In this document: in pieces, positions 1-6,539 of the stretch
Layout: every line of letters begins with the position of its first letter
How positions within the stretch are numbered: position 1 is the stretch's first letter
Source: Candidatus Gastranaerophilales bacterium
GTDB lineage: Bacteria > Cyanobacteriota > Vampirovibrionia > Gastranaerophilales > Gastranaerophilaceae
Assembly: GCA_947630355.1 (NCBI GenBank)
Contig: CANRHJ010000070.1
Coordinates: forward strand, 1 to 9,464
Reading direction: 5' to 3'
DNA: 9,464 nt
Position numbers and translations under genes: made by a program
Notes under the pieces: model-generated
Seen by the model: only the letters and a program-made list of their open reading frames with translations
Database searches by the model: none
What the model was told of the DNA's origin: nothing

Positions 1-2
1 TT

Positions 3-89
3 AAACAGCCGGAAAGAATAAAAAGAATTTATAAGACTTTGCCGTTATTTTTGTTTAAAGCTATAATAGAAAGTATAACCGACAGGTAA
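3..89 (+). CDS. Possible C-terminal tail of an upstream gene (partial)
   Basis: A plus-strand frame is open from the window edge to a TAA at 87-89, giving 28 residues ending in S-I-T-D-R. Its mix of basic residues and a short hydrophobic stretch (L-P-L-F-L-F) and its codon choice (AGA for Arg, CCG for Pro, ATA for Ile) match the genes that follow. It stops 22 bases before the transketolase start, a normal operon spacing. The fragment is too short to assign to a family. A promoter-like sequence overlaps it, so it could also be non-coding. The only other plus frame that stays open from the edge for more than one codon stops at 21. Confidence 0.4.
   Translation, partial: KQPERIKRIYKTLPLFLFKAIIESITDR
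39..67 (+). promoter_or_regulatory. Putative sigma70-type promoter for the tkt-ftsEX operon
   Basis: A perfect -10 hexamer TATAAT (62-67) lies 17 bases downstream of TTGCCG (39-44), which matches four of six bases of the -35 consensus. Transcription would start near 74, leaving a leader of about 37 bases before the ATG at 112. Perfect -10 hexamers are common by chance in A+T-rich DNA, and the site lies inside a possible upstream reading frame, so it could be an internal promoter or coincidental. Confidence 0.45.
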
Positions 90-111
90 TGTGTTTTAAA
101 GAGGGGAATTA

Positions 112-948
112 ATGTTAAAAGAGTTACCGACAGAAGAAATAAAAGAGATGGAAAATGTATCAAAGAAGCTTCGAAGGGAAGTACTTCAAATGATATATAA
201 TGCGAAGTCGGGGCATCCGGGCGGTTCTTTATCATCAATTGATATATTAAACGTACTTTTTACCAAGTGTATGAAACACTTTCCCGATTGCGAAAAAAAT
301 AAAGAATACAATACCCGAGACAGATTTATACTCTCGAAAGGTCATGCATCGGCAGCATTATACGCTGTAATGGCTCATTGCGGATATTTTAAAGAAGAAG
401 AATTAATGACCTTCAGAAAATTAGGTTCAAGATTACAAGGACATCCTTGCAGTAATAAATTAAACGGGATAGAGGTATCAACGGGCTCACTGGGGCAGGG
501 ATTGTCGATTGCCTGCGGAATTGCTTTAGGATTAAGACTTGATAATATAAACAGTAAAGTATATGTATATCTTGGTGACGGGGAGCTTGAAGAAGGCAGT
601 GTATGGGAAGCTGCGATGAATGCGGCTCATAAAAAATTAAATAATATTATTGCAATTGTTGATAACAATAAACTTCAAATTGACGGAAAAACAAAAGATG
701 TAAAAGATATAGGTGATATTAAAGCAAAATTTGAGGCCTTCGGCTGGAATGCAATTGAAACTAACGGTCATGATATAAACTCAATATATAAATCAATACA
801 AGTCGTTCAAAACTCCCAAAAACCTGCCGTAATAATAGCACATACCATTAAAGGCAAAGGTGTATCATTTATGGAAAACAATCCGAACTGGCATGGCAAA
901 GCACCAAACGAAGATGATTTAAGAAAAGCATTAGAAGAGTTAAAGTAG
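112..948 (+). CDS. Transketolase, N-terminal (thiamine diphosphate-binding) subunit
   Basis: This is the first half of a split transketolase, which moves two-carbon ketol units between sugar phosphates in the non-oxidative pentose phosphate pathway in the cytoplasm. The 278 residues cover only the thiamine diphosphate-binding domain. Visible motifs are SGHPGG (33-38), SKGHAS (75-80), STGSLGQGL (123-131) and the cofactor signature beginning GDG (155-157) and closing at Asn185-Asn186, followed by GKG (248-250) and NWHGKAP near the end. The ATG at 112 is preceded by AGAGGGG (100-106), a strong ribosome-binding site five bases away; an internal ATG at 148 has no comparable site. The C-terminal half follows in the same operon. 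Split transketolases are well known in archaea and many anaerobic bacteria, so this is not a broken gene. Confidence 0.95.
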   Translation: MLKELPTEEIKEMENVSKKLRREVLQMIYNAKSGHPGGSLSSIDILNVLFTKCMKHFPDCEKNKEYNTRDRFILSKGHASAALYAVMAHCGYFKEEELMTFRKLGSRLQGHPCSNKLNGIEVSTGSLGQGLSIACGIALGLRLDNINSKVYVYLGDGELEEGSVWEAAMNAAHKKLNNIIAIVDNNKLQIDGKTKDVKDIGDIKAKFEAFGWNAIETNGHDINSIYKSIQVVQNSQKPAVIIAHTIKGKGVSFMENNPNWHGKAPNEDDLRKALEELK

Positions 949-952
949 GTGA
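947..952 (+). promoter_or_regulatory. Ribosome-binding site overlapping the upstream stop codon
   Basis: AGGTGA (947-952) is complementary to the 3' end of 16S rRNA and overlaps the TAG stop (946-948) of the N-terminal subunit gene. It favours the ATG at 955 as the start of the C-terminal subunit. The in-frame GTG at 949 lies inside this site and is less likely to be used. The overlap suggests translational coupling, which would keep the two subunits in equal amounts. Confidence 0.6.
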
Positions 953-954
953 AT

Positions 955-1890
955 ATGATAAGAGAATGTAAATCTGTAAGGAATGCATACGGTAAAACTA
1001 TTTCGGAGTTAGGAAACGAAAATAAAAATATAGTTGTACTTGATGCTGATTTATCATGTTCAACACAGACACAAATATTTGCGAAAGCACACCCCGACAG
1101 ATTTTTCAATGTAGGTATAGCGGAGCAGGATTTGATGACAACTGCTGCAGGTCTTGCTTGTACGGGTAAAACAGTATTTGTATCTACTTTTGCCATTTTT
1201 GCAACAGGCCGGGCATGGGAGCAAATAAGGAATACAATATGTTACTCAAATTTAAACGTGAAGATTGCGGCGACACACGGCGGAATAACGGTAGGTGAAG
1301 ACGGTGCCAGCCATCAGGCATTGGAAGATATTTCACTAATGAGAAGTATACCTAATATGACCGTAATCGTACCGGCTGATGAAACAGAAACAGCCCAAGC
1401 CGTAAAATATGCCGCAGATACATTCGGGCCGTGTTATATAAGAATAGCAAGAACTAATCTGCCAGACGTTTATGACAAAAATTATAAATTTAATATAAAG
1501 AAAGCAATAATTCTCAAAGAAGGTTCCGATATATCAATCTTAACAAACGGAGAAACTTTGGTTGAATGTTTAGATTGTGCTAAAATATTGGAAGAAAAAG
1601 GAATAAATGCCGAAGTTATAAGTATACCCGTCGTAAAACCTATAGACAAAGAAACAATAATCCAATCGGCGAAAAAAACCGGCAAAGTTGTAACAGTGGA
1701 AAACCATTCAATAATCGGCGGTTTAGGGAGTGCCGTATGTGAAGTATTGTCCGAATCATATCCGGTAAAAGTAACGAGAATAGGAATAAATGATGAATTC
1801 GGTCAAAGCGGTTCAGCAAAAGAACTTTTGGCATATTATGGACTTACTTCCGATAAAATAGCGCAAAAAATAATAGGGATAATTAAATGA
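955..1890 (+). CDS. Transketolase, C-terminal (pyrimidine-binding) subunit
   Basis: This is the second half of the split transketolase. It supplies the pyrimidine-binding domain (about residues 5-168) and the C-terminal transketolase domain (about 182-305), forming the active site with the upstream protein. GIAEQ (54-58) holds the catalytic Glu57 that activates the thiamine ring. HGGITVGEDGASHQ (108-121) is the phosphate- and substrate-binding loop, VPAD (139-142) follows, and VENH (248-251) with IGGLGSAV lies in the C-terminal domain. I prefer the ATG at 955 (311 residues); starting at the GTG at 949 would add two residues. The gene ends in TGA inside an ATGA overlap with ftsE. A 1-deoxyxylulose-5-phosphate synthase is unlikely because that enzyme is a single chain of about 620 residues. 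Confidence 0.95.
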   Translation: MIRECKSVRNAYGKTISELGNENKNIVVLDADLSCSTQTQIFAKAHPDRFFNVGIAEQDLMTTAAGLACTGKTVFVSTFAIFATGRAWEQIRNTICYSNLNVKIAATHGGITVGEDGASHQALEDISLMRSIPNMTVIVPADETETAQAVKYAADTFGPCYIRIARTNLPDVYDKNYKFNIKKAIILKEGSDISILTNGETLVECLDCAKILEEKGINAEVISIPVVKPIDKETIIQSAKKTGKVVTVENHSIIGGLGSAVCEVLSESYPVKVTRIGINDEFGQSGSAKELLAYYGLTSDKIAQKIIGIIK

Positions 1891-2561
1891 TACAATTAAG
1901 AAATGTATATAAGAAATATAAAGATAATTATGCACTGCAGAATATAAATTTGGACATTATGTCAAGTGAATTTGTCTTTTTAACGGGTTCATCGGGTGCA
2001 GGAAAATCAACTTTGATGAAATTATTATACAGAGAAGAAGTTCCGACATCGGGTACCGTTATGATTGGAAATATAAATATTGTTAAATTACCTAATGATC
2101 GGGTGCCCAATATAAGAAGATGTATGGGGATTGTTTTTCAGGACTACAAATTACTTCCTAACATTAGCGTATATGACAATGTAGCATTTGTTATAAGAAC
2201 ACTCGGCATGAGATCAAAAGAGATACAGGAAAGAGTAACGGGTGCATTAAAAGTAGTAGGATTAATAAATAAAATGAATTCAAAACCTTGTGAACTTTCC
2301 GGCGGCGAACAGCAAAGAGTCAGTATCGCAAGAGCTATCGTTAACGGGCCTCCTTTATTGATTGCCGATGAACCTACAGGAAACCTTGATCCGAAAAATT
2401 CATTGGAAATTATGCAAATCCTTGAACAAATTAACGAAAAAGGCATAACCGTAATTGTTTCAACACACGATAAAGATATTGTGGACTATTTCAGAAAACG
2501 CGTAATAACAATGGAACAAGGTCAAATCATAAGAGATGTACAGGCAGGTACTTATGAATAA
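1887..2561 (+). CDS. ftsE: Cell division ATP-binding protein FtsE
   Basis: FtsE is the cytoplasmic ATPase of the FtsEX complex, an ABC-type machine that does not transport but relays ATP hydrolysis across the membrane to activate cell-wall hydrolases during division. The 224 residues match the usual FtsE length. All ABC motifs are present: Walker A GSSGAGKST (34-42), Q-loop Gln85 in VFQDYKLL, signature LSGGEQ (137-142), Walker B LLIADE (157-162) with catalytic Glu162, D-loop GNLD (165-168) and switch His194. The VFQDYKLL segment and the short length are typical of FtsE rather than LolD- or MacB-type ATPases, and the downstream ftsX settles the call. Its ATG shares ATGA with the transketolase stop, with AGGGAT (1875-1880) as ribosome-binding site. 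Confidence 0.95.
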   Translation: MIQLRNVYKKYKDNYALQNINLDIMSSEFVFLTGSSGAGKSTLMKLLYREEVPTSGTVMIGNINIVKLPNDRVPNIRRCMGIVFQDYKLLPNISVYDNVAFVIRTLGMRSKEIQERVTGALKVVGLINKMNSKPCELSGGEQQRVSIARAIVNGPPLLIADEPTGNLDPKNSLEIMQILEQINEKGITVIVSTHDKDIVDYFRKRVITMEQGQIIRDVQAGTYE

Positions 2562-3459
2562 AAAGCGAATGATAAAAGAAACCGTAAAAAAACATATACC
2601 TCAAAAACACTTATCATCCATCAGGATAATGTACCGAATTGTGATGGAGACAATATACGGTATTAAGAGAACCGGATTAATAAATATAGCAATAATAGCA
2701 GCGATGGCTGCAATATTAACAATATTCGGAGCTTTATTCAGAACAAGTTTTTCGCTGAGTTCATTTGTGGACAAACTTGGTGATGCCTTTGAAATATCAG
2801 TTTATTTAAAACCTAATATTGATCCCGTATATATGTCATCAAGAATAAAAGAAATAGAACACGTAAAGAAAATAAACATAATCACAAAAGAACAAGCTTG
2901 GGAAGAAATGAACAAAGATATAGATGTATCGGGCTTGGAAAATCCGCTGCCGGATACTCTGCACGTTACCGTAGATGATCCGAGTAATATTGTTAATGTC
3001 TGCGAGAGCATTAAACAGGTATCAGGCATTGAAAATATGTCTTATGCACAAGAAATGGCTAAGAAATTACAAACCATCACTACCGTATTTAATACCGTGA
3101 CAATATTTGTACTGATTGCTGCGGCTATTTTAACAATAATAATTATCAATTGCACAATTCAACTTGTAATTCAATCAAGAAAAGAAGAAATAGAGATAAT
3201 GAGATTAATGGGCGTAAGTAATTGGTATATTAAAATACCTTTAATATTGCAAGGTGCAATATACGGTTTTTTGGGAGCTATAATCTCATTAATACCATTA
3301 AATACGGTACAAACGGGATTATTAAAACTGCATTTGTTCTTCAACGTTGCGCCTTTGAATTTTGCAACAAACATAGTAGTATTCAGTATATTTGTTATGG
3401 CAATATTCTTTAGTGCAAGCGGAAGTATGTTATCTATAAAAAAACACCTTCAGGTGTAA
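2554..3459 (+). CDS. ftsX: Cell division protein FtsX (ABC permease-like)
   Basis: FtsX is the membrane partner of FtsE; its outer loop normally contacts peptidoglycan hydrolases or their activators. The 301 residues give the family layout: a cytoplasmic N-terminus of about 40 residues, membrane segment 1 (about 42-63), an external domain (64-180) containing the conserved ENPLPDTL stretch (129-136), then segments at about 182-205, 229-249 and 271-292. The cytoplasmic loop RKEEIEIMRLMGVS (209-222) is the part that couples to FtsE. The ATG at 2554 has GGCAGGTA upstream and overlaps ftsE by 8 bases; an ATG at 2536 is in frame but poorly placed relative to AAGAG, which directly abuts it. No separate hydrolase or EnvC-like partner gene is visible in the window. 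Confidence 0.93.
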   Translation: MNKKRMIKETVKKHIPQKHLSSIRIMYRIVMETIYGIKRTGLINIAIIAAMAAILTIFGALFRTSFSLSSFVDKLGDAFEISVYLKPNIDPVYMSSRIKEIEHVKKINIITKEQAWEEMNKDIDVSGLENPLPDTLHVTVDDPSNIVNVCESIKQVSGIENMSYAQEMAKKLQTITTVFNTVTIFVLIAAAILTIIIINCTIQLVIQSRKEEIEIMRLMGVSNWYIKIPLILQGAIYGFLGAIISLIPLNTVQTGLLKLHLFFNVAPLNFATNIVVFSIFVMAIFFSASGSMLSIKKHLQV

Positions 3460-3467
3460 TTTTTATT
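3438..3467. terminator. Bidirectional intrinsic terminator between ftsX and the AAA+ gene
   Basis: Arms ACACC (3444-3448) and GGTGT (3453-3457) enclose the loop TTCA. On the plus strand the hairpin is followed by AATTTTTATTT; on the minus strand it is followed by seven T residues (complement of 3438-3444). It therefore looks stronger for the minus-strand AAA+ gene than for ftsX. The stem extends into the ftsX stop codon (3457-3459). The stem is only five base pairs, so efficiency is uncertain. Confidence 0.6.
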
Positions 3468-3473
3468 TAAAAA

Positions 3474-4895
3474 TTAAAAACCGATGGGTTTTGAATGTTT
3501 TAAATCAGCAGACATATAATCTTTTCTTGAAGGTTTTTCTTCTGAAGTTGTGTTTATTGCATATATAAAATCATTTTTGTTGACCTCGTCCCTGTTGCGT
3601 TTTAAAGCATTCAACATAGCTTCTTGGGTAATTTTGGTAATAGAATCGTTAGAATAGCCATCTAATAATTCTGATATTTGAATTAATTCATCATCATTTT
3701 TAGCAAGATTTAACCCTTTTTTATGAGCAGAAAGGAGTTTAAAAAGCAAATCTTTTCTTGCATTTTTGTCAGGCAAATCAACGAAACATCTTGAATCGAA
3801 ACGTCGTCTTATAGCAGCATCAACGTTATCAATCCTGTTTGTTGCTCCAATAATAAATATATTTTTAGATTTAGCATCATCCATAGCCTGAAGTAAAGTA
3901 GTAACTTGTTTTATATCTTCATTATCAATTCTGTTGCCCCTGTTTAAGCCGATACTGTCAATTTCATCCATAAAAAGCAGACAAGGCTTCCCTGATTTTT
4001 GAGCGAAATCAATAGCTTCATCAAAGGCAGCTTGCAGATTTTTTGAAGTATTGTTTATATACATAGAACCGACTTTGCTTATATTTAACAGGAACATGGG
4101 CAGATTAGCTTCATAAGCAAGTGCTTGGGTAATATATGTTTTACCGCAGCCCGGCGGGCCGTAAAGAAGTATTCCTCTGGGAAATTTTTTCCCGTATTCT
4201 TCAAAATCCAATTGTGCCTGCTTCGGATTTTTTATAGACTGCAAAATTCCGTCTTGCAGTTCAACTTTAAGATTATCCATGCCTGCTACATCATTAAATC
4301 CTTTTGGAGAGTCAGAATCGGGAGTATATAATTTTAATAATGATTGTTTTTTAAGTGCGGTTGATATTTTAGAAAGCAAATCATCTTGTGTTGAAGCGGT
4401 TTGTAAAGAATTATTTGATGTTTTATTTTCGTTTTTTTCTTTTTTAATGTTTAACGATTTCGATGTTTTTTCATCAGGTTCTTCAAATTCTTTATCAGGA
4501 TATTCTCTCCAGGCATTCAAAGATCTTAATACACTTTTTCTCCAATCAACGGATTTTGAGCCGTGAAGCATGTATTCTTTTTTATAGTGTGCATATTCTC
4601 TTTCAACATAATTAATATCTTTATTAAAGGCAGAGGTGGCTACATATCCTGCAAGTTTTTGTTTGAAAGTTAAAAATAAATCAATAAAATCCGTGTAATA
4701 ATATATCTGGTGTTTATCCTCAAGATTAATAATAGAGTCTTCAAGGAAATTACAATAGGAATTTAACGCAGATAAAGCTTTTGACCAAGATTTATCAACT
4801 GTCCTATATTTGGAAATTTTTTGAACAAGTTCTTTATTTAATTTTTTATCATAGCCGAAATTGACATTATAATTAGTATTAAGTGAAATTTTCAA
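3474..4895 (-). CDS. AAA+ family ATPase with an unrecognised N-terminal domain
   Basis: The C-terminal half is a classical AAA+ module, probably a hexameric ATPase that remodels or unfolds protein. GFNDVAGM (199-206) opens the domain, followed by Walker A GPPGCGKT (246-253), Walker B LLFMDEID (306-313), sensor 1 IIGATN (348-353), the arginine-finger region around RRRFDSR (363-369) and a helical lid to about 445. Closest groups by motif are the FtsH, spastin/Vps4 and p97 modules. There are no membrane segments and no HExxH protease motif, so this is not FtsH. Residues 1-130 are an unrecognised, mostly helical, aromatic-rich region; 131-165 is a charged K/E/S/N-rich linker. The start is TTG (4893-4895); the next methionine (residue 109) would discard a quarter of the protein. 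The N-terminus contains a short NVNFGY tag. Substrate unknown. Confidence 0.92.
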   Translation of the reverse strand: MKISLNTNYNVNFGYDKKLNKELVQKISKYRTVDKSWSKALSALNSYCNFLEDSIINLEDKHQIYYYTDFIDLFLTFKQKLAGYVATSAFNKDINYVEREYAHYKKEYMLHGSKSVDWRKSVLRSLNAWREYPDKEFEEPDEKTSKSLNIKKEKNENKTSNNSLQTASTQDDLLSKISTALKKQSLLKLYTPDSDSPKGFNDVAGMDNLKVELQDGILQSIKNPKQAQLDFEEYGKKFPRGILLYGPPGCGKTYITQALAYEANLPMFLLNISKVGSMYINNTSKNLQAAFDEAIDFAQKSGKPCLLFMDEIDSIGLNRGNRIDNEDIKQVTTLLQAMDDAKSKNIFIIGATNRIDNVDAAIRRRFDSRCFVDLPDKNARKDLLFKLLSAHKKGLNLAKNDDELIQISELLDGYSNDSITKITQEAMLNALKRNRDEVNKNDFIYAINTTSEEKPSRKDYMSADLKHSKPIGF

Positions 4896-4905
4896 AACAG
4901 ATTAT

Positions 4906-4910
4906 CCTCT
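4906..4910 (-). promoter_or_regulatory. Ribosome-binding site supporting a TTG start
   Basis: On the minus strand AGAGG (complement of 4906-4910) lies ten bases before the TTG at 4895-4893. No in-frame ATG is available nearby, so this site fixes the rare TTG as the start codon of the AAA+ ATPase. Confidence 0.55.
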
Positions 4911-4926
4911 TTTGTCTATTTAAAAA

Positions 4927-4952
4927 CAAGTGAAAAAATTTTTTGTTACTTG
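4927..4952. repeat. Near-palindromic A6T6 element in the divergent intergenic region
   Basis: CAAGT (4927-4931) and its reverse complement ACTTG (4948-4952) flank a perfect AAAAAATTTTTT core (4933-4944), with one extra base on the left and three on the right. It sits between the minus-strand AAA+ start and the tRNA-Ser promoter, and its right arm touches the proposed -35 box. It resembles an A+T-rich UP element boosting the tRNA promoter, and it could also be an operator or bent DNA. The symmetry is visible; its role is inferred. Confidence 0.45.
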
Positions 4953-4977
4953 AATTAATAAACATATTTATGATAAT
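4950..4977 (+). promoter_or_regulatory. Putative promoter of tRNA-Ser
   Basis: TTGAAT (4950-4955, four of six consensus bases) is separated by 16 bases from GATAAT (4972-4977, five of six). Transcription would begin near 4984, about seven bases before the mature tRNA 5' end at 4991. The A6T6 tract immediately upstream lies about where an UP element acts, fitting a strong stable-RNA promoter. Confidence 0.55.
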
Positions 4978-4990
4978 ATAAAAGAGACTT

Positions 4991-5080
4991 GGAGAAGTGG
5001 CCGAGTAGGTTTAAGGCGGCACCCTGCTAAGGTGTTGTGTGAGGTAACTTGCACCCAGGGTTCGAATCCCTGCTTCTCCG
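4991..5080 (+). tRNA. tRNA-Ser(GCT)
   Basis: A complete 90-base class II tRNA. The acceptor stem GGAGAAG (4991-4997) pairs with CTTCTCC (5073-5079), and the discriminator is G5080, as usual for serine tRNAs. The anticodon stem GCACC/GGTGT (5019-5023, 5031-5035) encloses loop CTGCTAA with anticodon GCT (5026-5028), reading AGC and AGU. The long variable arm (about 5036-5055) folds on a GTAA loop, which is the serine identity feature. The T arm is CAGGG-TTCGAAT-CCCTG (5056-5072). CCA is not encoded and must be added by nucleotidyltransferase. A run of six T (5081-5086) follows directly and probably ends the transcript. Both flanking protein genes lie on the minus strand. Confidence 0.97.
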
Positions 5081-5096
5081 TTTTTTATGTCTTATT

Positions 5097-6539
5097 TTAA
5101 GATATCTGCAATTTATAACTGTTTAACAAGTATGGATTTAATTCACCTTCGTTAAAATATTCTCTGGGTTTGGGAATAAATTTTGTGTCATAAAATAAGC
5201 CTACAATTTCATCGGAGAAAAATCCGCCTTTTTCAGTTAATCTGATTATATTTTCGTCTTCGGTAATTAAACCGTAATTTTTTATTTTTTGTATTATCGG
5301 ATAAACTATGGAATTTTCTATATTAATACCTGTTACCCTTTTGTAATTACTTTTTCTGATAAAATAATTTTTCAAAGGTAAAATACAAGCCCATCTCTGT
5401 TGTGCTTCCGAATTCCTAACATATCCGCGATTAAACGGCAGCATTCCATGTTTAATTCTTTCATAATATTCATCAAACACGGGGGTATTTAATACAAATC
5501 TGTTTCTCAGAGAAGAAAATGCCGATAATCCCAAACCGATTTGATCATAAAGCATGCAACACTGATCATAAGCATAAAGAGATATATATGATTTCTTTTT
5601 GGTAAATACTCTTCTAAGGTTTTCATTGTATCCAAACTCTTTTAAATAGTCGACAACCATTTGTTTCATCCTCATTGTATCTTCAGCGGAAGGCATTTTA
5701 TCGGGATGATTTTCTTTGTAATATTTTATTGAACCTTGCTGATCACCATAGGCATCAATTTTTAATCTATAGAATTGGATTTCTTCCGTATCAAGTTTAA
5801 CAATTTGTTTTAAATCATCATACCAATTTTTTAATGTTTGTCCCGGATGTCCGTATATAAATTCAATATTTGTTTGAAATCCCATATTAAGAGAATTTTT
5901 GATTGCTTCTAAAGCGCCTTTTTTATCGTGATCTCTGTTCATTAGTTTTAATATTTCATCATTGAGAGATTGTATACCGATAGTAAGCCTGTTTACTCCG
6001 TATTGTTTGAGTATCCTTAGCCTTTCTTCTCCGTCCTTTCCAATCAAAGTGGATGGTGAAACATCATAATTAAATTGATGCATTTTGTTCATGTCGCATT
6101 TGGACGTAAAGAACTTTAAAAACCTTTCAAGCTGTTTTGGAGTTAAATCTGTAGGTGTCCCCCCCCCAATAAGAATTGCTCTCGGTTTCAGTTGATTTAT
6201 TCCTAAGGAATTTAAATATATATCTATTTCTTTTTCAAGCGCATCAAGGTATTCATCTTTTTCACCATCTGTTCTGTTGTATCTTGACGGATAATGACAA
6301 TATATACATTTAGAACGGCAAAAAGGAATATGAACATATATATCAATATATCCGTCATCAGGAATTGTATAATTATTGAACATTTCATCATAATTTATAT
6401 TCGGGTATTGAGTAATTGGCGGATAATGAACACCTGCAGGTAAAAATTCTCCCGTATTTGTATGAACTCCCAATTTCTGCATTTCATGGAAATCATTTAC
6501 TCTTTTATCCGATAATTTAATTAATTGTTCAAAATCCAT
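5097..6539 (-). CDS. Radical SAM protein of the HemN/HemW (coproporphyrinogen oxidase-like) family
   Basis: YVHIPFC (68-74) leads into the radical SAM cluster motif CRSKCIYC, with Cys74, Cys78 and Cys81 binding a 4Fe-4S cluster that cleaves S-adenosylmethionine. GGGTPTDL (125-132) is the SAM-binding glycine motif, and GIQSLND (188-194) and YGHPGQT (229-235) are family hallmarks. The last 100 residues resemble the HemN C-terminal winged-helix domain (RLTEKGGFFSDEIVGLF). At 480 residues it exceeds HemW (about 380) and has about 60 extra residues before the radical SAM core. HYP follows the third cysteine, where HemN has Gly-Cys and HemW has Asp-Phe. Coproporphyrinogen dehydrogenation, heme insertion or another radical reaction are all possible, so I give no symbol. 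The ATG abuts the upstream transporter stop. A G9 run encodes Gly125-127. Confidence 0.9.
   Translation of the reverse strand: MDFEQLIKLSDKRVNDFHEMQKLGVHTNTGEFLPAGVHYPPITQYPNINYDEMFNNYTIPDDGYIDIYVHIPFCRSKCIYCHYPSRYNRTDGEKDEYLDALEKEIDIYLNSLGINQLKPRAILIGGGTPTDLTPKQLERFLKFFTSKCDMNKMHQFNYDVSPSTLIGKDGEERLRILKQYGVNRLTIGIQSLNDEILKLMNRDHDKKGALEAIKNSLNMGFQTNIEFIYGHPGQTLKNWYDDLKQIVKLDTEEIQFYRLKIDAYGDQQGSIKYYKENHPDKMPSAEDTMRMKQMVVDYLKEFGYNENLRRVFTKKKSYISLYAYDQCCMLYDQIGLGLSAFSSLRNRFVLNTPVFDEYYERIKHGMLPFNRGYVRNSEAQQRWACILPLKNYFIRKSNYKRVTGINIENSIVYPIIQKIKNYGLITEDENIIRLTEKGGFFSDEIVGLFYDTKFIPKPREYFNEGELNPYLLNSYKLQIS
6159..6167 (-). repeat. Nine-base poly-G tract in the radical SAM coding sequence
   Basis: Nine consecutive C on the plus strand (G9 on the coding strand) encode Gly125-Gly126-Gly127 as GGG-GGG-GGG inside the SAM-binding motif. 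Gain or loss of one base would shift the frame about a quarter of the way into the protein. No other G or C run of this length occurs in the window. Confidence 0.85.

Noticed and set aside
949..954. GTG at 949 as the start of the transketolase C-terminal subunit
   Set aside because: The codon lies inside the AGGTGA site that best serves the ATG at 955; the difference is only two residues.
807..1196. 129-codon minus-strand open frame across the two transketolase genes
   Set aside because: It is opposite two genes with clear catalytic motifs and shows no domain of its own.
4125..4566. Two plus-strand open frames within the AAA+ gene
   Set aside because: Both are antisense to the Walker A and linker regions of the ATPase, overlap each other and have no family features.
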